Positions 9,252 to 18,129 of a stretch of 64,000 nt of DNA are shown one piece after another. The position numbers and the translations under genes were made by a program. The number at the start of each line of letters is the position of its first letter. The first letter of the stretch is position 1. The notes under the pieces were generated by a model. The model did not search any database. It saw only the letters and a list, made by a program, of their open reading frames with translations, and had not been told where the DNA came from. Source of the DNA: Photorhabdus sp. CRCIA-P01 (GTDB lineage: Bacteria > Pseudomonadota > Gammaproteobacteria > Enterobacterales > Enterobacteriaceae); the NCBI RefSeq assembly GCF_003545805.1, contig NZ_NMQR01000002.1, forward strand, positions 186,304 to 250,303, read 5' to 3'.

Positions 9252-10352
9252 AATAAGCTAATTCTATTTTGTAAATTAATGCCTTTTATCGTCACATCTA
9301 CTTTATCTTTAATAATTAAATACTGTTTTTTAATAAAAATCCCAACTACATTAAAGATATAAAATAATAGCAAAAGCTTATTTTAAAATAAAAAACACCC
9401 CAAGTTATATATCCAATCAGAGATTATATAAACCCTATGGAATATTTACTTAAGCATTTTATAATAATGTTAATATCGTTTCCACTCAATAATCAACTTT
9501 TTAAAATAATAATAAAACCCAATACTGCACAAACAGATGATTAAACTCTTAACGTATTATTTTTATGTCTCTATTATGACCACCGCAATACAACTATTAC
9601 GGCGGTCATATAGTGACCTGCTTCCGCCACTAAGTCACAAGTGACTCAGGCGGGGGCTTCCCATGATCCCTATTAGCAAAGGATAACAACTTTCGTTGCA
9701 GCCCCTGCTCTGACAGCAACTGCCTTGAACCATAATTTCACATTAGGTCATCCGATGGTAAAATGCATCCCATCCCTCGCTCTTTCTGACCATGCGTTCA
9801 GAAACGTAAGAAGCTTACGCACAACCACTTTTTGGGCTTTCCGGCAGCCACGAGGCTTTAAAATCTGTGACACCTTTTCGTGGATGAGAACCGCTTTTTG
9901 TTTCTACTTTTTACGTGCTGAAAATGGCGGTCTTTTACGGGACAGTATTCACTGGGCAACTTGCAAGCAGTGTATGCCTGAACTGAGAAACCGGGAATTA
10001 TTTTCTTTATGTCCATTAGATAAGATGCATACAGGTGACAGATATAAATCAATACCTACGCTTCTGTCTGCACTGATTGTGTCTGGGGTTAATTTGCCTT
10101 CAAATCATCAAACAGGCACACAAGCGTAATATTTTCCCGATAGAGCTTTTTATAGTGACCATCTTTATCTTCCCGTCAATGACACAATGCAAAACCGCTT
10201 TTAGGAAACTAACCCATTTGGCGAAAAAGTTTTTGAAGACAGCCTCTAGATTAGCCAATACAGCCAACAAAGACTGACTATTGACTTCACAAACGTGTAT
10301 TCAATAAACGAACAACTTACCATAACAACAAGAATTACATTAAAATAATAAA
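9252..10352. other. Gene-poor accessory DNA with a possible IS200/IS605 end
   Basis: No convincing gene is seen in these 1.1 kb. An imperfect hairpin (TATGACCACCG...CGGCGGTCATA, 9577-9612) and a second structured segment (CCGCCACTAAGTCAC-AAGTGACTCAGGCGG, about 9626-9656, followed by GGGCTTCCC) resemble the structured right end of a TnpB-type IS200/IS605 element read on the minus strand. An open minus-strand stretch near 9660-9740 ends VAVRAGAATKVVILC, which could be a transposase tail. Open frames at 9725-10129 have no family signature and irregular composition, so I do not call them genes. Confidence 0.35.
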
Positions 10353-10388
10353 TTGACACAACACCTAACATTAGCAATAATAATGTTA
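10353..10388 (+). promoter_or_regulatory. Sigma-70 promoter with overlapping palindromic operator
   Basis: TTGACA (10353-10358) is followed after 17 bases by AATAAT (10376-10381), a near-consensus promoter 33 bases before the barrel gene. A perfect inverted repeat, TAACATTA-N7-TAATGTTA (10366-10388), overlaps the -10 and would cover the start of transcription. This is the classic position for a repressor operator; the regulator is unknown. Confidence 0.65.
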
Positions 10389-10413
10389 ATTTTTTTTAAC
10401 ATGACAAAAACAA

Positions 10414-11308
10414 ATGATCAAAATAGCAACAGGACTTGCGGCGATCACAGTACTTTCTCTTTCTCACACTGCATTTGCATCTTCTCTTCCACAAGAAAGG
10501 GATATACTGGATAAAGAAAAACCAAAGAATATTTTAAAAATTGACGATTTTCTACCTGAAAAGAAAAAATGGACTCTCTCGACTGGAATCTCCATTTTAA
10601 ATAAATCAGGTGATGGAAGTTCACCTTTATTTTATTTAAACGAGATATCCCCCGGCCACTATATTTTGAACAAAGGAACACAAACATACCAGAAAGAAAC
10701 TAACGGTGTCTCTGCTCATTCATCACTAATATATGGTATTACTGATGAACTTGCAGTAGGAGCTACTGTCAATGGCCAATGGCCAATGGCAGAATAATCA
10801 ATATACTTTTGATGATGGCAAGAAAGCCGTTAATGACAAATATCAATTTAATGGTGTTGGACTAGGAGGAAGCTATCAAACCTACTTATTCTCCGATTAT
10901 ACTGTTTTCTTTGGTGGAATAAATATAAAAGAAAGCAAAATAAAAAGCTATACATTAGGAACATCACTAAACTGGATTTATGATCCTTTAGTCCTTACCC
11001 TGTCTTTAGGATATTTAGATGGCATATCTAGAGAACGGTTTTCAAACAATTATACAGCTTATACTACAGGTGGTTCCGTCATCTTCGCTGTTAATCCTGA
11101 AGTAAATATTCGTTGGGGTTTTTCAAAAGACTTTATCTATACACAAAATAACCTTTTATCTCAAAAATCCTGGAGCAGTAATACATCTCTATTAATTGGA
11201 ACAATAGTAAATCTGACTGATAGAGTTTCTACTGATATTAATATCAAAGGTGGTGTCGGTAATAATAAAATATCTACCGTTTCTGTTTCTTTATCTTACA
11301 AAATCTGA
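10414..11308 (+). pseudogene. Outer-membrane beta-barrel gene, currently out of frame at a 7-bp tandem repeat
   Basis: The first part (10414-10797) encodes a Sec signal peptide (cut near AFA-SSLPQ, residue 22), a charged linker (DILDKEKPKNILKIDDFLPEKKKW) and the first strands. It then runs off frame after the third copy of CAATGGC (10770-10790). The other frame continues as NGQWQNNQYTFDDGKK to 11308, with alternating hydrophobic/polar strands and a terminal SVSLSYKI, typical of an outer-membrane barrel. Without one 7-base unit the gene is 888 bases long and encodes 295 residues uninterrupted. It is first in an operon with a secreted peptide and a C39 protease. The layout suggests a dedicated export pore like FapF; this is inference. 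No strong Shine-Dalgarno precedes ATG 10414. It may be phase-variable rather than dead. Confidence 0.75.
10770..10790 (+). repeat. Three tandem copies of CAATGGC inside the barrel gene
   Basis: The 7-base unit CAATGGC occurs three times head to tail. Two copies would leave the barrel gene in frame; three put it out of frame. Repeat units that are not multiples of three inside a surface-protein gene are typical sites of slipped-strand phase variation. Confidence 0.9.
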
Positions 11309-11319
11309 GGACTCTGACA

Positions 11320-11787
11320 ATGTTAAGAATTTTTTGTACTTCATTACTCATTTTGTCAACATTAATAACTACATCCTATGCTGTAATTCCTGAAAATAAT
11401 GATAAATCTATATCTATAAATGATGATCTAATGAAAGAACTTGGATATAGCTCATTCAATCAGCTCAACTCAGAAGAAATGTACGAAACAAAAGGCAAAG
11501 TTGGACCAGTAGTGGTTGGCGCTATCGGCGCTATTGGTGGAGCGAGCTTATCCGTAGGACTTGATAAATCTAACGGAGATCCTGTTAATTGGAGAAATGC
11601 AGCTACCGCAGCATCAGCCGGGTTTGTTACCGGATTTAGCAGTGGTATTATGGGCCCAAGCACACTTGGAGTAGCGACTAGCACTACACTAGGAGTCAGT
11701 GCTGGTGGAGCAACCAATGCTCTACTCAAAGGTATAAGTAAAGGGTCGGCAAGCTCAGGATGTGTCTCTTGTCATTCGAACATATAA
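11320..11787 (+). CDS. Sec-exported Gly-rich peptide with bacteriocin-type leader
   Basis: A 155-residue precursor I do not recognise by name. Residues 1-21 are a Sec signal peptide (cleavage expected after SYA). Residues 49-60 (LNSEEMYETKGK) match the spacing of class II bacteriocin leaders (L at -12, E at -8, M at -7, G at -2), with K in place of the last G. Residues 61-147 are small, Gly/Ala/Ser/Thr-rich and hydrophobic (VGPVVVGAIGAIGG, TTLGVSAGGATNALLKG). The C-terminus is CVSCHSNI, containing a CxxCH pattern. An AGGA Shine-Dalgarno lies nine bases upstream, 11 bases after the barrel gene. A periplasmic C39 protease is encoded two genes on. It could be a secreted bacteriocin, an amyloid subunit or a surface peptide. 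Confidence 0.75.
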   Translation: MLRIFCTSLLILSTLITTSYAVIPENNDKSISINDDLMKELGYSSFNQLNSEEMYETKGKVGPVVVGAIGAIGGASLSVGLDKSNGDPVNWRNAATAASAGFVTGFSSGIMGPSTLGVATSTTLGVSAGGATNALLKGISKGSASSGCVSCHSNI

Positions 11788-12092
11788 TGAACATTAATTT
11801 CATTGTATTTTTGTTACTGATTTCTGGTTATCTATATTTGGGTACGAGAGCTTTTCCCGGCCCCAAATGGAGTGTACGCCTCTTATCAACATTTATCATG
11901 TTATTTTCTGGATATGTTAATGAATACAATACAGTAACACTTATTTTTCTAGTCATATTATTAGGTTATGCCATAATGATTTTTTTCCTAAAAAATCTTG
12001 GCATATTAAATACCACTAGGAATCTGGATGTTCTCTATTTATTGGGACCTGCTATTTACTTAATGATTTTTATCATAAGATGGGCTGAATAA
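11787..12092 (+). CDS. Small integral membrane protein of the peptide operon
   Basis: A 101-residue protein with about three hydrophobic segments (near residues 4-18, 34-66 and 83-98) and a very hydrophobic, Leu/Ile/Phe-rich composition. ATG 11787 overlaps the previous stop (TAATG), which fixes the start better than the in-frame ATG at 11760 inside the peptide gene. No known family is recognised. Its place between a bacteriocin-like precursor and a C39 protease suits an immunity protein or an assembly factor, but nothing in the sequence proves either. Confidence 0.7.
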   Translation: MNINFIVFLLLISGYLYLGTRAFPGPKWSVRLLSTFIMLFSGYVNEYNTVTLIFLVILLGYAIMIFFLKNLGILNTTRNLDVLYLLGPAIYLMIFIIRWAE

Positions 12093-12093
12093 T

Positions 12094-12669
12094 ATGATAA
12101 CACTTAAAATTCACCTAAGAACCACACTGATTTTCGTAATTTTGGTTCTTTTTGCAGGCCAATCTTCTGGGAGGGAGTTAAAAGTAAGTAACTATATGGA
12201 CTTGAAGTTCAAAAATATAGTAAGACAAGAGTATGACTTTACCTGTGGGCTCGCCTCATTAATAAATATACTTGCAACAAATTATCAAATCAATATAGAG
12301 GAAGAGGATCTCATTAAAATAATAGGAATAAAACCAGAATATTCATTTATAGATCTACAGAATACACTCAAGAAATTTGACATTTTATCTATGGGAGTAA
12401 AGATATCATTAAAACAACTTGAAAAGGTAAATTCACCAACAATCCTTTATCTGAAAAGAAATGGAACCAATCATTTCGTTATATTTAATGGAATAGACTC
12501 TTCTCTCATCCAAATTATTGATCCGGCTTGGGGAAATATTAATTATACTCGATCTCAATTTGAACGATATTGGCTCCAGGATAATCAATTAGGACGAGCA
12601 TTAATACTAATGAAAAAAACAGTCATGCATATTAATCATGATTATGTCTATAGAAAATCACTTTTCTAA
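12094..12669 (+). CDS. Sec-exported C39-family cysteine peptidase
   Basis: A 191-residue protein with a signal peptide (residues 1-26, ending GQSSG) and a stand-alone C39 peptidase domain. The oxyanion-hole glutamine and catalytic cysteine are in RQEYDFTCGLASL (Q45, C51), the histidine in TNHFVIFNG (H127) and the aspartate in IIDPAWG (D143). C39 peptidases normally sit inside ABC bacteriocin exporters and cut double-glycine leaders in the cytoplasm; a periplasmic, transporter-free one is the FapD arrangement. It starts one base after the preceding gene. The probable substrate is the leader at residues 49-60 of the peptide encoded at 11320-11787. Confidence 0.88.
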   Translation: MITLKIHLRTTLIFVILVLFAGQSSGRELKVSNYMDLKFKNIVRQEYDFTCGLASLINILATNYQINIEEEDLIKIIGIKPEYSFIDLQNTLKKFDILSMGVKISLKQLEKVNSPTILYLKRNGTNHFVIFNGIDSSLIQIIDPAWGNINYTRSQFERYWLQDNQLGRALILMKKTVMHINHDYVYRKSLF

Positions 12670-12673
12670 ATAG

Positions 12674-12701
12674 TTGATCTGAATAAAGTACAAACTATAT
12701 A
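12674..12701 (+). promoter_or_regulatory. Possible promoter of the ccm operon
   Basis: TTGATC (12674-12679) and TATATA (12696-12701) are separated by 16 bases, in the 76-base gap between the C39 peptidase gene and ccmA. No operator is obvious. Confidence 0.4.
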
Positions 12702-12745
12702 CAATATAACATTTATACTATGGTTCAACACCCCAAAAAGAAAAT

Positions 12746-13384
12746 ATGAGTTCCTTAATGCTGGAAGCGAAAAATTTGAGTTATATCTGTGATGAACGCT
12801 CTCTGTTCGTTGGGTTGAACTTTACAGTAACCCCAGGTGACATAATTCAAGTTGAAGGGCCAAACGGTGCAGGCAAAACCAGCCTACTACGTATTTTGGC
12901 CGGATTGATACGTCCAGACACTGGTGAAGTGCGCTGGCAGGACAAAAACATTCTGAGTCATTATAAGCATTATTACCATAATTTGCTTTTTATCGGTTAT
13001 CAACCAGGGATAAAAATCGTACTGACACCGTATGAAAACCTGAAGTTTTATCAATCGCTTAAGCAGCAGAAAGACAATCAAGCAATTTGGCAAGCGCTGG
13101 AACAAGTCAGTTTAATCGGTTATGAAAATTTGCCAGTAGCCCAGCTTTCTACCGGTCAACAACGCCGTGTTGCTTTAGCACGTCTGTGGCTAAGCCACTG
13201 CCCGTTGTGGATTCTTGATGAACCTTTAACCGCCATTGACAAAAAAGGTGCGACAAAATTGATAACGCTTTTCAAACAACATACACAACAGGGGGGAATG
13301 ATATTACTGACTACCCATCAGTATATGGCAGAAATAACACCATCTGTGAAGAAAATCCACCTAGTAGGTCAAGAGGTGATCTAA
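12746..13384 (+). CDS. ccmA: Heme exporter ATP-binding protein CcmA
   Basis: A 212-residue ABC ATPase of the CcmABCD complex, which releases holo-CcmE during cytochrome c maturation. Walker A is [16 protein letters not shown] (about residues 37-52), the signature is [15 protein letters not shown] and Walker B with D-loop is [12 protein letters not shown]. The stop overlaps the ccmB start (TAATG at 13382-13386). It is the first gene of a ccm cluster that is not found between rarD and corA in E. coli. Confidence 0.95.
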   Translation: MSSLMLEAKNLSYICDERSLFVGLNFTVTPGDIIQVEGPNGAGKTSLLRILAGLIRPDTGEVRWQDKNILSHYKHYYHNLLFIGYQPGIKIVLTPYENLKFYQSLKQQKDNQAIWQALEQVSLIGYENLPVAQLSTGQQRRVALARLWLSHCPLWILDEPLTAIDKKGATKLITLFKQHTQQGGMILLTTHQYMAEITPSVKKIHLVGQEVI

Positions 13385-14016
13385 TGTTTATCACTATACT
13401 ACGCCACGAATTGAAAATTGTTTTTCGCAAAAGATCAGAGATCGCCAATCCTCTATGGTTCTTCTTAATCGTTATCGCATTGTTCCCATTAGGTATTGGA
13501 CCGGAACCACAGTTACTAACACGCATTGCACCAGGAAATATCTGGGTCGCCGCACTACTAGCATCGCTACTTTCGCTAGAGCGACTGTTTCGAGACGACT
13601 TTCTCGACGGCTCTTTGGAACAATTATTCCTACTATCCGCACCACTACCGCTCATAGTGTTGGGTAAAGTATGCGCTCATTGGATGGTGACGGGTTTACC
13701 ATTGTTGATCCTATCACCAATAGTAGCCCTACTACTGTCATTAAGCTTTAGCACCTGGACCGCCATAGCATTAACCCTACTACTAGGTACACCGATATTA
13801 AGCCTGATAGGGGCGATCTGTGTGGCTCTGACCGTTAAGACACGCAAAGGTGGCATATTGCTTAGCCTGTTGGCTCTACCGTTGTATATTCCAGTACTGA
13901 TATTTTCCACCATAGCTATCGATGGATACTTGGCGATTTTGGGCGCTATGCTGATAAGCAGCGTAACTCTGGCACCTTTCGCTACCGCTGCCGCTCTGCG
14001 TGTAAACATACACTAG
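13384..14016 (+). CDS. ccmB: Heme exporter membrane protein CcmB
   Basis: A 210-residue inner-membrane subunit with six hydrophobic segments, partner of CcmA and CcmC in remodelling the CcmC-heme-CcmE complex. The N-terminal FRKRSEIANPLWFF and the PLGIGPEPQLLTRIAPGNIWVAALL region are typical of CcmB. A 110-base gap separates it from ccmC, unusual for this normally tight cluster; that gap holds no recognisable gene. Confidence 0.93.
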   Translation: MFITILRHELKIVFRKRSEIANPLWFFLIVIALFPLGIGPEPQLLTRIAPGNIWVAALLASLLSLERLFRDDFLDGSLEQLFLLSAPLPLIVLGKVCAHWMVTGLPLLILSPIVALLLSLSFSTWTAIALTLLLGTPILSLIGAICVALTVKTRKGGILLSLLALPLYIPVLIFSTIAIDGYLAILGAMLISSVTLAPFATAAALRVNIH

Positions 14017-14126
14017 GGGATTACTAATCTATCGAACCAGACTATACAGATGAGAGCTAATCCTGAAAACAACAAATAATTTCATTGATCTGAAGAACGA
14101 TCAGAGTTTCAATTTTGCAGTGAGCA

Positions 14127-14867
14127 ATGACAACTATGTGGAAATGGTTACATCAATTTGCCAAGCCAGAGAAGCTATACCAAATGTGTGGCTACTTTAT
14201 TCCTTGGCTAGGGCTAGCCAGTATACTGTGCCTAGGACTGGGATGGATATGGGGTTTTGGCTTTGCGCCATCAGACTACCAACAAGGTGAAAGCTACCGC
14301 ATTATGTATATCCACGTGCCAGCCGCAATGTGGTCAATAGGAATTTATGCCTTGATGGCGATAGCAGCATTAATAGGTCTAGTATGGCAAATGAAAATGT
14401 CTAATACCATAGTCGCGGCAATGGCACCAGTGGGAGCTGTGTTCACTTTTATCGCTCTGATGACCGGATCTGCTTGGGGTAAACCAATGTGGGGTACCTG
14501 GTGGGTATGGGATGCACGCCTGACCTCAGAACTAATACTATTATTCCTCTATATTGGTACCATCGCGCTGTACAACACATTTGAAGATCATCGCCTAGCA
14601 GGACGCTCAATTAGCATTCTAGTGTTAATTGGAGTAGTAAATTTACCAATTATCCATTTTTCCGTTGAATGGTGGAATACCCTCCATCAAGGTTCAACCA
14701 ATCTGCAACAAACCGTTGCTCCAAATATGCGCCTACCACTGCGTTGGACAATTCTCGGCTATCTACTGTTCTTCATCACCTTAACCCTAATGCGCTTGCG
14801 TAACCTGATCCTATTCCAAGAACGCCAACACCCATGGGTAGTTGCACTGGTCAATAAGGAAAATTAA
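14127..14867 (+). CDS. ccmC: Heme-handling membrane protein CcmC
   Basis: A 246-residue six-helix membrane protein that delivers heme to CcmE. The tryptophan-rich periplasmic WWD motif (WGTWWVWDARLTSE) and flanking histidines (YIHVPAAMWS; HFSVEWWNTLHQ) are intact. The E. coli protein begins at the equivalent of Met4 (MWKWLHQ, ATG 14136), so either ATG is possible; neither has an ideal Shine-Dalgarno. Two bases separate it from ccmD. Confidence 0.95.
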   Translation: MTTMWKWLHQFAKPEKLYQMCGYFIPWLGLASILCLGLGWIWGFGFAPSDYQQGESYRIMYIHVPAAMWSIGIYALMAIAALIGLVWQMKMSNTIVAAMAPVGAVFTFIALMTGSAWGKPMWGTWWVWDARLTSELILLFLYIGTIALYNTFEDHRLAGRSISILVLIGVVNLPIIHFSVEWWNTLHQGSTNLQQTVAPNMRLPLRWTILGYLLFFITLTLMRLRNLILFQERQHPWVVALVNKEN

Positions 14868-14869
14868 CC

Positions 14870-15133
14870 ATGAATACAGCATTCAGTTCTTGGCAGTCAT
14901 TCTTTGCCATGGGTAGCTACGCTTTCTATGTATGGCTAGCGGTAGCAGCTACGTTGATCTCAATGCTCGCTCTGGTAGTACATACACTGTGGCGACGTAA
15001 ACAACTATTTGATGAAATCATTCGCCGACAAACACGCGAACTACGCATCCACCAGTCAAAACGGACCTCTCTACCAATGAAACGACATACCATCCAGCAA
15101 CGGGAGAGAAACTATTGTGAATCCTCGTCGTAG
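14870..15133 (+). CDS. ccmD: Heme exporter accessory protein CcmD
   Basis: An 87-residue protein with one transmembrane helix (about residues 17-39) and a basic cytoplasmic tail, somewhat longer than E. coli CcmD (69 residues). The N-terminus [20 protein letters not shown] is diagnostic. CcmD holds CcmE in the CcmABCD complex and is needed for its release. Its 3' end overlaps ccmE by 17 bases. Confidence 0.92.
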   Translation: MNTAFSSWQSFFAMGSYAFYVWLAVAATLISMLALVVHTLWRRKQLFDEIIRRQTRELRIHQSKRTSLPMKRHTIQQRERNYCESSS

Positions 15134-15611
15134 AAACCGTCTTTACCTAGTAATAATAGCGTTGATCAGCATTGCACTGACCGTTTCACTGGTTCTGTAT
15201 GCGCTACGTTCAAATATCGACCTATTCTATACCCCAAGCGAAGTCCTACTAGGCAAAGGAAAAAATCATAAGAAACCGGAAATCGGCCAGAGATTACGTA
15301 TCGGAGGCACAGTAATGCCCGGCTCAGTAAAACGCGATCCACAAACCTTGAAAGTGAATTTCAAGATCTATGATGCGCAAGGCACTATCAATGTCATTTA
15401 TGATGGAATCTTGCCCGATCTGTTTAGAGAAGAGCAGAGTGTGATAGCACAAGGCGTACTGGAAAAACGTAATGTCGTAAATGCGCACGAAATACTGGCG
15501 AAGCATGACGAAAAATATATGCCGCCTGAAATAACCGAGGCAATGACGGAAAACGATAAAGAGGCAACTTCAGCCTACATCACCCCACAGGAAAGGAACA
15601 GAAAGTCATGA
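15117..15611 (+). CDS. ccmE: Periplasmic heme chaperone CcmE
   Basis: A 164-residue membrane-anchored heme chaperone. One N-terminal anchor (about residues 9-29) is followed by an OB-fold beta barrel. The heme-binding histidine is in the conserved [12 protein letters not shown] motif near residue 126. The start is GTG at 15117 with GGGAG at 15102-15106; the translated N-terminus [11 protein letters not shown] matches known CcmE proteins. The stop overlaps the ccmF start (ATGA). Confidence 0.95.
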   Translation: MNPRRRNRLYLVIIALISIALTVSLVLYALRSNIDLFYTPSEVLLGKGKNHKKPEIGQRLRIGGTVMPGSVKRDPQTLKVNFKIYDAQGTINVIYDGILPDLFREEQSVIAQGVLEKRNVVNAHEILAKHDEKYMPPEITEAMTENDKEATSAYITPQERNRKS

Positions 15612-17578
15612 TGCCAGAGTTAGGAAATTTTCTGCTGTGCCTAGCATTAGCAATTTCCGTGCTGCTGAGCGTTTATCCCCAATGGGGTGCAGTGCGCCAA
15701 GACGAACGCATGATGGCCGTTGCTCGCCCGCTTACCTACGGCCTATTCATCACCATTGTATTAGCATTTTTCTGCTTGGTGCATGCATTTGTGGTCAACG
15801 ACTTCACTGTAACCTATGTGGTCAACAACTCCAACAGCCAACTACCAGTATATTACCGTATTGCTGCTACTTGGGGGGCACATGAAGGTTCTCTGTTACT
15901 GTGGGTACTACTACTAAGCAGCTGGACTCTGGCGGTAGCACTATGTAACCGCCAAATGCCACTGGACGCCGTGGCATACGTGTTATCAGTAATGGGAATA
16001 ATCACAGCAGGCTTCCTGCTGTTCATCATTATGACTTCCAATCCATTCACTCGTACACTGCCAAATTTTCCTACCGATGGGCGAGATCTCAATCCTTTAT
16101 TACAGGACATTGGACTAATTTTCCATCCTCCGCTGCTATATATGGGCTATGTCGGTTTCTCCGTGGCCTTTGCCTTCTCCATCGCCTCATTAATATCTGG
16201 ACGGCTGGATACTATCTGGGCACGCTGGTCACGCCCCTGGACTATAGCCGCTTGGGTATTTTTGACCTTAGGGATAGTACTCGGCTCTGCTTGGGCCTAC
16301 TACGAATTAGGCTGGGGTGGCTGGTGGTTCTGGGATCCGGTAGAAAATGCCTCTTTCATGCCATGGCTGGCCGGTACAGCACTGATACACTCTCTGGCAG
16401 TGACAGAAAAACGTGGTACCTTCAAAGCTTGGACAATATTGTTAGCAATTACTACCTTCTCACTATGCCTACTTGGTACGTTTCTGGTACGTTCTGGTAT
16501 GTTAGTATCAGTCCATTCATTCGCTTCCAACCCAGAACGCGGCATATTTATCTTGGCCTATCTGGTGATCATCATTGGTGGTTCTTTGTTGCTATATGCA
16601 GTGAAGGGTGACCAAATGCGTAGCCGCATACAGCACAAAGTATTCTCACGCGAGACATTCTTGTTGGGTAACAATGTGCTGCTGATCACCGCAATGATGG
16701 TAGTACTATTAGGTACACTACTACCGTTGATCCACAAACAATTCGGCTTTGGCAGTATTTCTATCGGAGAACCATTCTTCAATATTATGTTCACCTGGCT
16801 GATGGCACCGTTTGCATTACTATTAGGCGTTGGACCTCTGGTACGCTGGCGACGCGATAAACCATCCAATCTATGGAAGCGCTTATGCGTGGCAATAGTA
16901 TTAACACTACTACTCTCTATCTTGCTACCCTGGCTATTGCAGGATCGAATAGTTGGGATGACTGTGGTCGGACTAATCATGGCACTATGGGTAATTGTAC
17001 TGACGCTGGTAGAACTTCACGAACGCGCCACCCATCGACACAGCTTTTGGCGTGGTTTGACACAATTCTCTCGTAGCCATTGGGGAATGATATTCGGCCA
17101 TCTCGGCTTAGCGGTAATGGTTATCGGAATCACCTTCAGCCAAAATTACAGTATCGAACGCAACGTACGCATGAAGATAGGCGATATAGTAAATATCCAT
17201 GATTACCACTTCATCTTCCGTGACATACACGGCATCTACGGACCTAACTACATTAGTGGTGTGGGTATTATCGACGTTACACGCAACGGAAAACCAGAAG
17301 CGACGCTACATGCCGAGAAACGCTATTACAACATAGCCCGTAGCATAATGACTGAAGCGGCTATAGATGGTGGCTTTACCCGCGATCTGTATGCTGTGCT
17401 AGGTGAAGAATTAGAAGATGGCTCCTGGACAATACGTCTGCATTACAAACCGTTTGTACGCTGGATCTGGTTCGGTGGCATATTCATGGCAATAGGCGGG
17501 ATACTGTGCATCTTCGATCCTCGCTATCATATGGGCAGAAAGCTAACGGGCAAAGGTAAAATGAAGGAGCCAACATGA
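15608..17578 (+). CDS. ccmF: Cytochrome c heme lyase subunit CcmF
   Basis: A 656-residue polytopic membrane protein that, with CcmH and CcmI, transfers heme from CcmE to apocytochrome c. The WWD domain ([16 protein letters not shown], near residue 240) and the upstream histidine motif ([11 protein letters not shown]) are intact. About 14-15 hydrophobic segments and a large periplasmic loop near the C-terminus are visible. The start [10 protein letters not shown] matches E. coli CcmF; it overlaps ccmE by four bases and its own end overlaps dsbE by four. Confidence 0.95.
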   Translation: MMPELGNFLLCLALAISVLLSVYPQWGAVRQDERMMAVARPLTYGLFITIVLAFFCLVHAFVVNDFTVTYVVNNSNSQLPVYYRIAATWGAHEGSLLLWVLLLSSWTLAVALCNRQMPLDAVAYVLSVMGIITAGFLLFIIMTSNPFTRTLPNFPTDGRDLNPLLQDIGLIFHPPLLYMGYVGFSVAFAFSIASLISGRLDTIWARWSRPWTIAAWVFLTLGIVLGSAWAYYELGWGGWWFWDPVENASFMPWLAGTALIHSLAVTEKRGTFKAWTILLAITTFSLCLLGTFLVRSGMLVSVHSFASNPERGIFILAYLVIIIGGSLLLYAVKGDQMRSRIQHKVFSRETFLLGNNVLLITAMMVVLLGTLLPLIHKQFGFGSISIGEPFFNIMFTWLMAPFALLLGVGPLVRWRRDKPSNLWKRLCVAIVLTLLLSILLPWLLQDRIVGMTVVGLIMALWVIVLTLVELHERATHRHSFWRGLTQFSRSHWGMIFGHLGLAVMVIGITFSQNYSIERNVRMKIGDIVNIHDYHFIFRDIHGIYGPNYISGVGIIDVTRNGKPEATLHAEKRYYNIARSIMTEAAIDGGFTRDLYAVLGEELEDGSWTIRLHYKPFVRWIWFGGIFMAIGGILCIFDPRYHMGRKLTGKGKMKEPT

Positions 17579-18129
17579 GACATAGGCTATTATTTATCCC
17601 GCTAATCCTTTTTCTTCTCCTAGTGGTGGCGTTCATAGTGCAGCTGACACGTAACATCTACAACGGTGAAGAGCCTACCATGCTAGAGTCAGCTTTGATC
17701 GGCAAATCAATACCTATATTTAAGCTAGAATTGCTTAATCAACCAGAAAAAACCTACAATCAAACAATATTGCACAACGGCAAACCAATACTACTCAATG
17801 TTTGGGCGACATGGTGCCCAACCTGCTGGGCTGAACACGAATATCTGAATACCCTAGCTGCGAAAGGAATACGTATAATTGGCCTAAACTATAAAGACGA
17901 TCGTACTAAAGCTGTGGCTTGGCTCAATAATTTAGGAACCCCATACATCTTGAGTCTATACGATGGCGACGGCATGTTTGGCCTCGATCTTGGTGTATAT
18001 GGTGCACCGGAAACGTTTCTAATTGACGGACAAGGCGTTATCCTCTATCGCCACGCCGGAGCCATGAATAAACGAGTTTGGGAGCAGAAAGTACTACCGC
18101 TATACAAGAAATATGGGGGTGACTCATGA
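17575..18129 (+). CDS. dsbE: Thiol:disulfide interchange protein DsbE/CcmG
   Basis: A 184-residue membrane-anchored thioredoxin-like protein that keeps the CXXCH thiols of apocytochromes (and CcmH) reduced. One N-terminal helix (about residues 5-22) precedes the thioredoxin fold. The active site is WCPTC in LLNVWATWCPTCWAEH, and the family's cis-proline region GVYGAPETFLID is present. It overlaps ccmF and ccmH by four bases each (ATGA). Confidence 0.95.
   Translation: MRHRLLFIPLILFLLLVVAFIVQLTRNIYNGEEPTMLESALIGKSIPIFKLELLNQPEKTYNQTILHNGKPILLNVWATWCPTCWAEHEYLNTLAAKGIRIIGLNYKDDRTKAVAWLNNLGTPYILSLYDGDGMFGLDLGVYGAPETFLIDGQGVILYRHAGAMNKRVWEQKVLPLYKKYGGDS

Noticed and set aside
9725..10277. Frames of 134 and 66 codons in the gap before the barrel gene
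   Set aside because: Unlikely amino acid composition, no ribosome sites, no family resemblance; better treated as remnant DNA.
11760..11786. ATG 11760 as start of the small membrane protein
   Set aside because: It lies inside the peptide gene; ATG 11787 forms a TAATG overlap typical of the operon and begins directly with the hydrophobic segment.
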